A DNA stretch of 64,000 nt. Source: Climacium dendroides. Taxonomy: Eukaryota; Streptophyta; Bryopsida; Hypnales; Climaciaceae. Each line of letters begins with the position of its first letter. Positions within the stretch are counted from its first letter, which is position 1. A program made the position numbers and the translations under genes. The notes under the pieces were generated by a model that did no database searches, was not told the DNA's origin, and saw only the letters and a list, made by a program, of their open reading frames with translations. Positions 1 through 11,255 of the stretch are shown here, one piece after another. The stretch is taken from assembly GCA_950106755.1 (NCBI GenBank), contig OX467090.1, positions 1,736,001-1,800,000 of the forward strand, read 5' to 3'.

Positions 1-735
1 AATAAAACAAAATCTAATGTACTTGTAGTACAAATACTTAGAAACAGGAACATACAATGCAATTGAATTCTTAAATATTTGAAAAAACAACTAGGTTTGT
101 TTTGTTTGTGATGATTTTGCTCAAGTCAACCCTGTGGTCATTGAGATTTCAAGTACCATCACAAACAAAACAATTGATCCTAAATGTATATAGATACAAA
201 TTGAGTTTTTAGTTTTATTTGAAACCCAAGCATAATGACCTTGCATTCAATGGGGATTTCAATCAAATTTTTTTGAGATAAATACTAAAAGGCAACCTGA
301 CCCCAAAGATTCTATATTCCATCCAAAACAAATAAAGATAGATGACTATTGATTAATGCAATTATAGTGAATTCATCAATACAGGTGTGCTATATAAGTT
401 CCAATAAGTAACTTTTGTTTGAAAGTCATCATTCAATTATAATTATTCTAATTTGCATTTTATGACACATCTTCACATTTTGAAATTTTGTACTACCCAT
501 TGGTCCATAACCTTCTATGTGCTCAACCATTCACTAGGTGGATGATGAATGTTGTAAATAATGCCAACTCTACCCAATTAATATTATTTCAAAAAAATTC
601 TTGAAAAATCATATAATATCAAGGAAGGGAAGAAATAATGTTCTACTTGGATCAATGGATAAGGTATTTTGAAGAAATTTCTATTGTTTGTTCAAAAATT
701 TCAAAAGTAATCTTACAAAGTTAAAATTTGAGCAG
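1..735. other. AT-rich non-coding DNA
   Basis: No supported coding region. The DNA is strongly AT-rich with homopolymer runs. If the putative exon that follows is real, this would be its upstream intron. Confidence 0.4.
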
Positions 736-876
736 TTAGGGATGAACCCTGAAATGTTGAGATTCATTGCAAGAGTGCAACAAGCCCTCGAAAGTGACAA
801 CATTTGCAAGCACGACGTACTGAAATCACTGAGCTGCATGGAGGAAGTAGTCGTAGAATCTCTTAGTTTAGCATAG
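736..876 (+). CDS. Possible terminal exon of an unidentified gene
   Basis: I do not recognise this product. An AG acceptor (TTTGAGCAG) at 731-735 is followed by 46 open codons and a TAG at 874-876. The peptide (start LGMNPEMLRFIARVQQALE, end VVVESLSLA) has balanced, non-repetitive composition, unlike the Lys/Phe/Asn-rich translations of the surrounding AT-rich DNA. Base composition rises towards 45-50% GC from about 740 to 1250, as expected for a last exon and 3' UTR. The rest of the gene would lie left of the window. It could equally be a relic exon or chance. Confidence 0.25.
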   Translation, partial: LGMNPEMLRFIARVQQALESDNICKHDVLKSLSCMEEVVVESLSLA

Positions 877-2254
877 TAATAATCGTCGACAGCTGCTGAA
901 AACTACATAAAAACAGTGGCTCCTGTGCAGATCATAAGATTTGACCATCCACATTGAGGCGTTGATCTTCAAGGGCAGCTGCTGCGATGAACACAGATTA
1001 CATGATTGTGGACTGCCAGGTTCTCCGAAAATTTTGAGGAAATTCACCGTGCGCAGGGCTTTAATTTACGATTAGAAGGTGCCTACAACTTTGTTTGCGA
1101 CGCTGCTGCCAGGTCTTTGGAAATCCACACCTTGCAATGCTCTTGCCTCTAAACAACGGCAAAACAACGCAAAACAGATGTGATTTCGACACAGCTGACC
1201 GCGTCCTGTTCACATGGCCCATTCGAGAATCTATGAGCACTTTCTTCATGTGCCCATGTTGACTAAAGGAACGATAACTGAATGTACGTTATAGAACAAC
1301 AGACATGACGTCATTTTACCACAAACTCCAATCTCTGTTCCTAGCATTTGCAATTAGTGCTACTAAAAAAATGAAGACTTGGAAGATATGAGTACTGCTC
1401 ACTGAAGCATGATCCAATAAGGTAGAAGCATTAGTTGTCAACCATGCCCCCTACCCAACCTGTAGGGAGTGTTGTTTCCAGCCTCAGGTCAGAACTCAAG
1501 CTTGGAATGGGCTTTTTTTTGTCCTTTTCAAAGTCAGGACTAATAAAGTCATGACACATGTTGTGAAGTAGTGAGCAAGAAAGTAATTCTTCAATGATTA
1601 GAATTAGAGTACTCTAAACATTGACTATGGGTCAACAATACTTTCTGTTTCCTGAAATTCATAGTAACTTCAATTTCAGGAATAAAATTCTGAAAATTTT
1701 GCTATCCCCATATTTCCTATCTTCCTACATGGTTAAAAATTTCCACCATCCCATACTCCTCACCATCTGCTCCAAATAAGTGATCCGCTACTGCTGCTTC
1801 TAATTTAGCACATTTGAAGGCACCACACTTTCCAGCCGGAAGTATAGCAAGTGTTTCTCTTACTGGCACATGGCTCACTACTGTTATTACCCTATGTTTC
1901 GTACACGAACCTAAATGAAGTACCGTTATATTCTTAAAACATTTTTTTAGAGGTCTACTGTATTCAATATTTTAGTTTTAAGAAAAAAGTACAGAATGCC
2001 CAGCGCCTACTACAGTAAGATGTGGGCCGAAGAAACTCATTTGAGCACATTCTACACGTCAGGCAAATCCAAATTTTGCAGAAATTAAACCTCACATCCT
2101 TCACTTCTTCCATTTTTCACTCCCAATTGCAGTCACCAATGCAGTTGCCATCACATCCAATAAAAGCAAAACTCTTCTGTGTGCTTCAGAAAAATCGGAT
2201 GACTGATACGTCGCCTTCGTTCCTCTGTTTGTTTTGCCTCTCCAACTTTGTTCA
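877..2254. other. Intergenic, no gene seen
   Basis: Moderate GC to about 1300 (possible 3' UTR of the putative exon), then AT-rich DNA. Short open frames here look like noise. Confidence 0.4.
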
Positions 2255-2435
2255 TTGACATATCATACAATAACTTTTTAGACCATGTAGTCAAAAGTTA
2301 TGAAAATTGTTGGGCTTTAAAGCTGCTCCTCTGACACATGTTGTGTGAAAATTTGAAATAAAAACTCCATTCGTAGTGAGCTGTCCAAAATCACTATGTT
2401 GCCAAAAAAATGCCGTTTGGTCTTTTAGGGGTTAA
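2255..2435 (-). repeat. Terminal fragment of the TTAACCCCTAAAG TIR family
   Basis: The right edge reads GGTCTTTTAGGGGTTAA, the signature end of this family. Read on the minus strand, the fragment matches the left end of the full copy at 62878-63829: both share the blocks about the AACAT..GTG motif, the CCCAACAATTTTCATAAC stretch and the CATGT(A/G)GT..AAAAGT block. The opposite end is missing, so the copy is truncated. Confidence 0.6.
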
Positions 2436-3604
2436 TAATGAAGTAACACAAGAGGATTATTATTCTAAATCACCTTCCTCTTTTCCAATTACAATGTGCT
2501 ACTTGGCAATGAATACCACATAACAATGAAGGCAACAATAGAGAGTTTAAATACTATCGGAGAAGTTTGACAAATGTCTCAAACATCGGGACTCAGTGGC
2601 ATATCATGTTATGGGATCCTAAATTATATTAAATTATATATGCTTGACAACGATGGTTGGTGCCGAGGCATTATCCTACTAACCTAGTGAGTCTTTATTT
2701 AAAATAAAGTAATGGTTGAAAGAATTAAATGAAGTAAAAGTGTTAATTCATATATGTAGAATTATTGACTTAGGTATCAAGATTGGAAGAGGAGTCTTTG
2801 TACTGATAAAAGTTGCATGTGAACAAGTTTGGAATCGAAAAAGTGAATTAGTGTGACAAGGACAAAGCCTCTTGGGTACATTGACATTGTTGAAGCACCT
2901 ATTCAAAAACTTCAATAGAGAAAGGACATGAACAATGAAGTTCAAGAATGTTATACCCCTCTTTTGGTCCAAAGGCAAAAAGTTTAGCAAGTTAGATTTG
3001 AAAGGTAAGTTTCAAACAGGAGTTGACACTTGATTATACCTTAGAAGACATTATTTCAACTATTCACCAAAATGAATCCAAAGTACCATAAGTGCTTAGG
3101 TCAATTTCAACAAGGAAGTGCATAAATTGAACTTCCACACCGAATTTTGGGAGGTCCACACCACCTTCAATCAATCATAAAATGAGGGCATCTTCAAGGC
3201 AAGAGTGTCAAACAGGAACATCAATGGGATTTTTGGCATGGTTTGCAGAGAAGCCTAGCTTGTGTGACCCTCCAATCCTCTACCCCATGATAAAATGGGA
3301 TATGAATATGCGAACAAGGAGGTGCATAGGGACCTAGAAATTGAATCCACTCATTGTATCTAGTTTTTTTAATTTTATTTTTTTAAAACAAATAAAACTT
3401 GCAATGTGTATCTCAAATTGCATCAAAAGGACATCTAGAGCCCATAGTGCACCATGCTCAAGCCCCTTCATTTGCCAATGTACTCTCTAAATTTTCAAGT
3501 AGTTGATTATTTTTTTTTGCCTTAGTATGCTTGTTGTGGGGCATTGCCACAGCCTTTGTATGCTCACACACCATGTCTCTGTCCTTTGGCATGCTACCAT
3601 GGAA
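2436..3604. other. Intergenic AT-rich DNA
   Basis: No coding region or clear element recognised; the open frames are short and of low complexity. Confidence 0.4.
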
Positions 3605-3945
3605 GTGCTTTGACACATTATGACTGAGATAGAACTATTCCTATTTTTAATAACTTAAACACTTCAACCTATAGGATATGAAAAATTCATTGAGAAATTG
3701 AGCTCAATGTGTGCAAACATAAGAATGAAGTAGAATGCCAAAAAACCGAATTTATTTTTCCAAGAATGAATACTTTGTTCAATATAAATGTAGATATTTC
3801 ATTCAAACCCATTCTAGTCTCATAGACTCACCTATTACAATTAGCTTTGGCTTTTTTCTCTATGCAAGGACAAGATAGAGATGAGTGAACAAGAAGGTAT
3901 AAACAAAAAAATCTTTTTCAATGAATAGTGCATTGAACTACAATT
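3605..3945 (+). repeat. Diverged copy of the repeat at 57113-57506
   Basis: Shares ordered blocks with the distal copy: AACTTAA.CA.TTCA, TGTGCAAA.ATAAG, GAATGCCAAAAA, AGAATGAATA.TTT, CCCATTC..TCATAGACTC, ACAAGAAGGTA(T/C)AAAC and AGTGCATT.AACT. The copies are in the same orientation and clearly diverged, so they represent an old dispersed element. The terminal inverted repeats visible in the distal copy are not clear here. Confidence 0.55.
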
Positions 3946-4397
3946 ATAGAACTCCTCTAATAAGTCTAGGACCACCCAACAAAATTATTTTAGAAAGCTA
4001 GGTTCAACGCATTACTTAGAGAAGGTCCACACTATACATGAAGTTGCCACAGTGGTACACGTGCCACATCTTGAGGCCAAGAAGCTTGTTCACAATAATA
4101 TTGTTTCTTTTCTTGACATGGTGTAGGTCCACCACAATTTACTTGGCCAGCTCTCATTAAGTGCCACCACTTACTTTATTCTAAAAGGCGGGACCGCTCA
4201 GACCTATTGCCTTATAAAGGTTTATTGACTTATACAATATAACTTCCTTAAACCAATAAGTCTTGGACCATCTAACAAGATGACATTAAAGAGGTTTATT
4301 TGTTTATAGAGGGCCATTTTTAGTCATAACCTTTGTATGGAGACAAGTCCGGGACAAGTTTGACAAGATTATCTTAAAAGAGGTTTATTGACTTATA
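3946..4397. mobile_element. Remnants of pogo/Emigrant-like TIR DNA
   Basis: Three times this stretch carries variants of a motif of the type CCTCTAATAAGTCTAGGACCA followed by CAACAAAAT or CTAACAAGATGAC, next to AGAGGTTTATTGACTTATA. Sequences of this style form the subterminal regions of plant pogo-like (Emigrant/Lemi) elements. They abut the better preserved element starting at 4398, so they may be older layers of the same family. Confidence 0.4.
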
Positions 4398-4565
4398 CAG
4401 TAGAACCTCTCTTAGTGCATGGTGTTGGGGACTATGCATGAAGAGAGGAATATCTTCAAAATTGGGCCCATGTACTAACCTCCACCAATGCATATCATGC
4501 AATATCATGTACTAAGAGAGGACGCACTAAGAGGGGTTTTGACTTATAGAGGGGTGTATCATACT

Positions 4566-4700
4566 AAAGGTATGTTCTCACTGGGTGTTAAAAGTGTTGT
4601 TATTGAGGGCCACTTAGAAACGAATTTAGACCTACTTTTGGACCTGATTCACATTCGGCAAACATCTCCCCTAACACCAAGTGTGAACATACCTTTTAGA
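4566..4700. mobile_element. Small nested foldback MITE
   Basis: Left arm CTAAAGGTATGTTCTCACTG and right arm its near inverse (CAAGTGTGAACATACCTTTTAG), enclosing about 80 bp. No coding capacity. It lies inside the pogo-like element. Confidence 0.55.
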
Positions 4701-4742
4701 GAAGTTCTACAGCAGAGGGTATACTTCACAGAAGTTTTGATG

Positions 4743-5039
4743 TAAGGTAGGTGGCTCTTGAACCACCCCTTTAAGAGCTGATTGCATTTTGGGGACAGCT
4801 AAACATCTCAAAACAATTTTCAGTGAATTTCGGTAGGAAGAAAAAAGGAATAGGCATCTAATCCAAGTCGTTTCATATTTTTTGGGACCTTTGTGGAATT
4901 AGTTACAAATTTTTGAAGTTGAAACGCAGTGGTTTTTAAAACCGACCCCCTTTTGAAATGTACGCAGTTAGTACATTTCAGAAGTAAAATGTACCAGATC
5001 GGTTTTAGAACCAGGTTGGTTTAAGAGCCACCTACCTTA
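4743..5039 (+). mobile_element. TAAGGTAGG-family MITE, copy 1
   Basis: 297 bp with terminal inverted repeats TAAGGTAGGTGGCTCTT / AAGAGCCACCTACCTTA. The interior matches the copy in lipase intron 3 (12474-12769): CTTTAAGAGCTGATT, TTTTCAGT.AATTT, GGCATCTAA.CCAAGTCG, TTTCATATTTT and a GTACATTTC palindrome. The TAA/TTA edges suit a PIF/Harbinger-type 3-bp target, but this is inference. Confidence 0.8.
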
Positions 5040-5998
5040 GTGTCCTACAGTAGGTTGAAAAAGCCATCCTGGAGACGACGGAAGAGCTGTCCGAAATAGA
5101 TACTTCTACCATACACTACTTAATAGTTTTTTTTACCGAACTGGCTCGTCAGCTCCCGCACCTTCCACAACGACGGACTCGTAAAGCTCCACCCGCCATG
5201 CGGTCCCCTCACTCTCTGTCAAGTGTCAACAGAGCGTGGAGAAGCGCAAGCTGTCAAGCATTGTGCGCAACACCCAAGCACTCACTGCAGGCAAGTGGGC
5301 AGCAACTCGGTGACTCTAAGGAGCCTTTTTCACATTCACCGCGAGCAATCCTCCGCGTCCGGCCTGGCAGTGACGGAGTCTCTGGCTTGTCATCGATCGA
5401 TCAATCACCGGCAGTACAGTATCTTCCAGTACATCACTCACTCAAGCAACAGCCTCATTACAATATGATATGATTTCCAAACTAGAAAAACATTGATTTT
5501 GCAAGCAGCTCTACAAGTTTAGTACTGATCTGGCTTGCACGTTTGCACCGGGCGGCCGCCACGCTCTTGGCTCTCTTCTTTTCTTCGAACATGTGAACCG
5601 TTGAAAAAGTAAGGCAAGAAAAACCATGGTGGACCGTTTGGTCATTGTGCATAGATACTGTTACAGTAACAACAACTGTTAGTGCATGCTCTCTTAGTAC
5701 ATGATATTGCATGATATGTATTGATGGAGGTTAGTACACGGGTCCAATTTTGAAGATATTTTCTCAACAGTAGATTAGTTAGAGGCCACATTAGTTACTA
5801 GACATTGTTACACCTTTGCAAATGCATAAACCTCTCTTCATGCATAGTCCCAACACCATGCACGAAGAGAGGTTCTACTGTATTGGGTTCAAGAATTATT
5901 GTTGTTTGTTTTTTTCCAAAAGAATGACAAATGGTTTGTTGTTGTTTCACATGTTTTTTGGGGTCAATTTTGAAGAAAACTGAATGGTATATTATAGT

Positions 5999-6874
5999 TG
6001 GTTCCCCTGTGAAAGGACCGAGGTCTTTTTTCTTGCCAAAAAACAGTCAAAACTGCCATTTTTATAGCAAAAGAGTAAAAAAAATTTGAAAGCTTTTTTT
6101 TGTGCACATCTAAACATAGGATCTTACACCTGCCTAGTTTGAGAATGTGTGGAAAGAAATTCAGAAATTTTGACCGCACAGATTGGAAGATATTTGCGTT
6201 TAAAGTTAAAAAAGCAAGTTCTTTAGTACATCGTGGGATTGGATTTTTTCGACTTTGAACCTTGGTAACTTAAATTTTTTGCACTACAAAGTTTTGAGGT
6301 TTAAATGTTTATGGTGGGTAATTGAATTGGGAGTCTCAGGAAAAAAAAGTATTTAAAAAACTTTTAATTTTCGTTCTTTAAAAATTTCTTAAGTAGAAGC
6401 AGCTATGAGATAGAAGGGAAATTTAGATTATTAGTATCTCTCAAATGGAATTAAAATGCACTAATTCCAATGGTGAGATTGTTTTAGAAAGCAAACTAAA
6501 CCATGTGGAATTTGTGTTCAAGAAGATACTCTTATTGCCCAAAAAACAAGATTGTCTACAACTTTCTCATTACAAATCCAAATGGAATGAATCAAAACTT
6601 GACATGTAGAAAAAAAATAATAATCTATGAGGGAAAAAAATTCAAAAAAAAAAATCTTTTTTTTTTTGGCTACTCCCTCTCTCCAATTTTCACCTTATTT
6701 GGGCATAATTATTGTTACCATACACTGGTTGAAAAAATATATATTCCCATGAAGTTAATTAGTTTTCCTATTTTCAAATAAAAATTCAAAAAATTATGAC
6801 AAAAATTCAACCCGTAGGTACCCACATGAAATCACATTTGTTCCACAAAGGGACAATGGTCCTTTAGGGATTAA
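5999..6874. mobile_element. Diverged TTAACCCCTAAAG-family element
   Basis: The right end GGTCCTTTAGGGATTAA is clear; the left end near GGTTCCCCTGTGAAAGGACC is diverged. The interior shares with other copies a block about a gating GAAGATATTTG.GTTTAAAGT motif and a CCAAATGGAATGAATCAAAAC block. No coding capacity. Confidence 0.5.
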
Positions 6875-8086
6875 AGCAAAAATATATAGCTCCCATTGTG
6901 AATTCTAAGGGAGGATTATTTTTGTCTTTTTAGATTCTAATGTGGCTTTCTTCACTTCCCTATAGGAGGCAACCCATTCTTAATCAACCCCATTTTGGCA
7001 ATGTAGGCCACTTTCTTTCTGTGCATAAAGAAATGAGCAGTGATAAATTATGGCACAGTTTTGATGCATTTATAATGCATAATGATTGGCTACAAGACTC
7101 TCAATATTGCAACCACAAGAAAAAATTTCCACTGAAGAAACCCGCCCTACAAATATATGTATTTGCTTAAGTGAATAGAAATGGGTTGCCTCCCTTATAT
7201 GGTTCCAACAAAAATCCAAAAGCACCTCTTCGTTTCTGATTGAAATAATGAATGAACCTTTTGTCACATGTAAAAGGTGCATTCATGTGTTCATTGAATT
7301 CTTTAAATGGTGACTTTCCAATCCAATTCCATCTCTTTCCTCCCTGATTCTAATTATACACTCAATGCAATAAAAACTACATTAGAATGCAATAGAACCA
7401 AATTGGATTCAAACGTAAAGCTCTAACTTGGGCTGCAAGCTTATAATGAGTTTTAATTGTTTATATTACATGTACCATTTTTGAACTTCAAGGCATGGAT
7501 CCGTTTGCTTTTCATAAATCAAGTTTCCTTTCATGGTATAAAATCTTGAATGCAAGCTTGCCTATAATGTTATATAAGTGCACCCATATTTAGTTACTTA
7601 CTATCATGAAGGATAAATTATTTTTATTTAATCTTGTTGGCAAAGAAAGGCTTTTTAGCATGCATTACTTAGACACTATATAAATTAATTATGAATTTTC
7701 AAAGTATTGTTTTAGGTGTGGTAAAAATCGAAACTAGGCTCTTCTAAGTTGTTATATTCTAATTGTGCACATCCCATGTCATTAATGTTTGGATTGTAGT
7801 GTTGTTTTTGATCCAAATGTAGGTCTTACATTTTGGACTGTAGTAATTATAATATATGTTTCTCTTACATTACTCACATTTTACCACTAGTGTTTTGACA
7901 AACTTTAAAGTATCAATGGAAAGTAAAAACCAACAAAACATTATTAACTACCAAGTACTCAAACTAAATATAATAATATCGTTTTTTAAAATCATCATAA
8001 ATAATTATTCCTTCTCCAAAAAGTCTATATCATTCATTCATTTAGAGCATTTTTTAAATTTCCATTAATATGTTATACTATATTTA
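6875..8086. other. Intergenic AT-rich DNA
   Basis: No supported gene. Short open frames at 6940-7170 and 7856-8068 are AT-rich noise. Confidence 0.4.
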
Positions 8087-8643
8087 GGTGCAAGCAAGGT
8101 GAAGTGCTCAAAAAAGTGGTCCATCTTCAAGTTCTAAAGGCATTTTAATACGGCCATAAATCTAGCAACTATAAATGAATTTTTTTTTGTTTAGTTTTTT
8201 TGAATTTGTTCCTTACAAGTGCATGTGCTACTTCAAACCGTTACATTATTTTTAAAAATGATGACTTCTTTTACTACTTTCAAGGTACTTTAGATAGCTT
8301 TGGAAATCATAAAAAGTAAAAAAGGAGCCTTAAAAAACAATCTAAGTATTTGAGAGTGAAATTTTTTTAAGAGTCTTAAATATCTAATTTTGGATGTCAT
8401 GTAATTTGAATTTCTATAAATTCTAAAGTTAAAAAAAAAAAATTTTGAATGTTGATATTTGAAATTTATTTTTACAAAATTTTCAATAACTAAATGAAAT
8501 GGAAATGCAAGAATTGGATATAGGTTGGTGATATTGTAGGCATTGTGCACAAATCTTCCGCATGTACAAATTTAGATCTTTCGAGCATTTTTGAGGAACT
8601 TTCAAATGTGGCATTGAATTGAGCATTTTACCTTGCTTGCACC
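8087..8643. mobile_element. 557-bp TIR element, non-autonomous
   Basis: Left end GGTGCAAGCAAGGTGAAGTG followed by CTCAA; the right end is its inverse (TTGAGCATTTTACCTTGC then TTGCACC) with three mismatches over about 25 bp. The interior is AT-rich with no transposase frame. Only one copy was seen in the window; superfamily not assigned. Confidence 0.7.
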
Positions 8644-9984
8644 CATTTTTGAAATTAACATGTGAAGCTTTTTCTCATGTCATTTTCATAAATATTGCGG
8701 ATTACAAAGGTTTATAAGTTTTTTCTTACTGATGATTTATGATGAATATGATTTTTTTCTTGATCATTTTTCATGAATCCTCATCTTATTTCCAATGTGT
8801 TGTTTGAGTACTGGTATACAAGTTGTAGAATATATCAAGTTATGTGTTTCTTTCTTCTCTTTTTGAAAGAAAGACCTTAAGCTAATAACACTTATTTTTG
8901 AAGTTTAGGCTTTTTCATTTTGCAATGAGTGAAGATTTTTATTGTAAAATTTTAATAAAAGATACTAAAACAATTTAACCAATTGAGCCTATCAAAAATA
9001 ATAAATAATTAAAAATGCTTTAAAGATAATATATTATTGGCCTCTTATCCTTCAAAATCAACTTTTTATTTTCATTTTGGAGGTTAAAGAATTAGAAGAA
9101 AAGAAACATAACAACCATACTAATAAAAATAATAAATTTTACATAACAGAATTGTAACATGCAAATGTGGAAATTGTAACATTCTAAAAAAATTTCAATT
9201 TTTCAATCAATTCGGATTATGATAAAGATAATATCAAGGATGTATTTTCAATATATACTTTGGACATTAAGGAATTTAATTCATTAATTGCAAATTATAT
9301 CATAATGTCATCCATCACAATTTTTCACGTGATTTTATCTTCAACAAAATCCATGCATTTGCTCGTGCTAAATCCTAATGACATCTATGCAACTTTTCAA
9401 TGAAGCCCAACTCAATGAAACCTTCTTAGTGCAATTGCATTGCAACTCGCTTCTTCTAGTTAGAAATAAAGGAAACATGTTTGAACAAATTTCTATGCAC
9501 CTAGAACCAACCAAATTTTGCAGAAATAAAATAAAATAAAATTCTGAAATTCTACGTAGATGTGTGCAATATTTGCAAGAGGAGAACCAAAATTGTTGAC
9601 CCACAATATTTTAGAATGAGGAGCATGAAAATTGGAAGAGACAATTTTTCGATTCCCAAAAAGCTAATTTTCAACATCAAACTCAAAATCAAACTTCTTG
9701 GTTGCTTTTTAGTTTGACAACAATGCAAAGCTAACTCTGAAACGCACTTTTTCCCTACTCAAATAGACCACAAACATCACCCAAGGCAAATCCAACTCTA
9801 AAAAAAACTCCAAAATTCATTTCCATTTCCAACACACGTGAACATTCACTCGAAAACTCTTAAAATAAAAAGGATGAAATTTCATATGGCATAATTCTAA
9901 CATGCAAAAAAAAAGCATTCAAAAAATATCTCCAATTTTCAATCAATAAGAATCATTGTAAGGATAATAATACCAAGGATTACG
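8644..9984. other. Intergenic AT-rich DNA
   Basis: No gene or clear repeat boundary recognised. Composition changes sharply to GC-richer DNA at about 9985, where the lipase gene's upstream region begins. Confidence 0.4.
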
Positions 9985-11255
9985 TGGAAAAGGCACCCAC
10001 CAAAACCCTACGTGGCGTAGGGTTTGGGTTGTAGCGCTTTAACTGCTTGCGCATTCATTTGCGGGCCCGTCTGCCCGACTTTTGCTTTTCCGGGATTCCG
10101 TGAACCTGTTTCGTTGTCGAAGAATATGCAGTCTGCCCCACTTCCTGGGAGCTTCGTTGCTTGGACCACTCTCTACTGGCTTGCCACACGACACTCGCCG
10201 TGGCTCCTTCACAAACTTCCAAATCGCTCAAAACGGGCACACTCACAAACGGGCACACTAACTTAAACAAGCGCCCAAATCCCCATGCAAGCGGCAACCA
10301 ACCCAGCTCCCCCAGTTTCTAATTGGTTGCTTGACTTGCAATCTGCTGCTTCTTTCTCGGAACACAAGCCAGAGCATGTCGGTTTGTTACTTTGCTGGGA
10401 TGATCCGATCCATCGCTCACAAACCGCAGTCCATATCCACAAGTGTCGGTTCCCAGCTTTTCTTATCTTCTCTACTCTTGTGCACACTTCCATCATCAGT
10501 TTCTTCCCACTCTTGTTCTTATCATCCTGAGTCTTATACTCACACTCTTTCAATTCTGCGCAGATTTCTTGGTCGCCGTGGGAATGGAGCAGAAGTGTTG
10601 AGTTTCTTGAGTAGCGTGCGTGGTCAGCATATGTGGGTCAAGTGGTGGATGCGGGTTTGGGTTGAATTTAGACCTGGCGTGAGTTCGGGCGCCGCCATTT
10701 TGACCAATTTGACCAATTTGGAAGTGCGCGCGTGGCGTCGTTATTAGAGTGCGATTTACGATTTCCTGGTCTTCGATTTCTTGCGGACTTGCTTGCGGCA
10801 GTGGAGTTGAATTTTTGATTGCTTCTGAAACTGAATTTGGAATAGGTGCATGGGCATTCATCGAGAGGGAATTAATTGGGTTCTAGGTTTTCTTGGAATT
10901 GAGCGGAGTGTTCGTGTGTGTGAGCTCCGTCGTCGTCGAATTGGGAGGTTGATTGCTTGCTCCTGAAGCACATTCAAGAGACAAGCTGCGAGAATCTTCA
11001 GAGCGTTGATCGCTAGCACCGCTTCAGTGAAATCTGCCCGAGTTTGAAGCTTGGGTGGTATTGCGGCTGGATGGTGTTGAGTTGGATGAGTTTGATCTAA
11101 TTGCGTAGCGGCCAAGTCACTGCTCTGTCTTAGTGATCTACAGCTTTCTTCGCTGTTTCAAGACAATTATCTTGTTGGATTTGAGGATCCGGTTACATGC
11201 TCATTCGATTTGGAGTGTTGAAATTGGAAGCAAAGCGGTTCCGGAGCTGTCAACC
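9985..11255 (+). promoter_or_regulatory. Upstream region and probable 5' leader of the lipase gene
   Basis: GC content rises abruptly here and the region runs to the lipase ATG at 11256. It has many short overlapping open frames on both strands (longest 138 aa at 10331-10747) with no recognisable protein features, so I read it as promoter plus a long 5' UTR, perhaps with a leader intron. Upstream ATGs are present. No TATA box was identified with confidence; the telo-box palindrome at 10003-10025 is the clearest promoter-like motif. Confidence 0.45.
10003..10025. promoter_or_regulatory. Palindromic pair of telo-boxes around an ACGT core
   Basis: AAACCCTA and TAGGGTTT sit head to head, separated by CGTGGCG. 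The telo-box (AAACCCTA) is a known plant promoter motif near start sites of housekeeping genes, and ACGTGG is a bZIP-type core. The place, at the edge of the GC-rich lipase upstream region, fits a regulatory site; function is inferred. Confidence 0.5.

Larger units (their letters stand above)
4398..5880. mobile_element. Nested 1.48-kb pogo/Emigrant-like TIR element
   Basis: The ends are CAGTAGAACCTCTCTTAGTG at left and the inverted match ending AGAGAGGTTCTACTG at right, both flanked by TA (4396-4397 and 5881-5882), the target duplication of Tc1/mariner-pogo elements. The inverted arms extend over about 150-200 bp (4398-4550 against 5685-5880); the left arm lacks about 70 bp present in the right. 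No transposase frame is visible, so it is non-autonomous. The interior holds two nested MITEs (4566-4700, 4743-5039) and a GC-richer block (about 5040-5480) unlike its surroundings. Confidence 0.75.

Noticed and set aside
10024..11115. Several overlapping open frames up to 138 aa upstream of the lipase gene
   Set aside because: No domain, both strands open due to higher GC, and the position fits the leader or promoter of the lipase gene.
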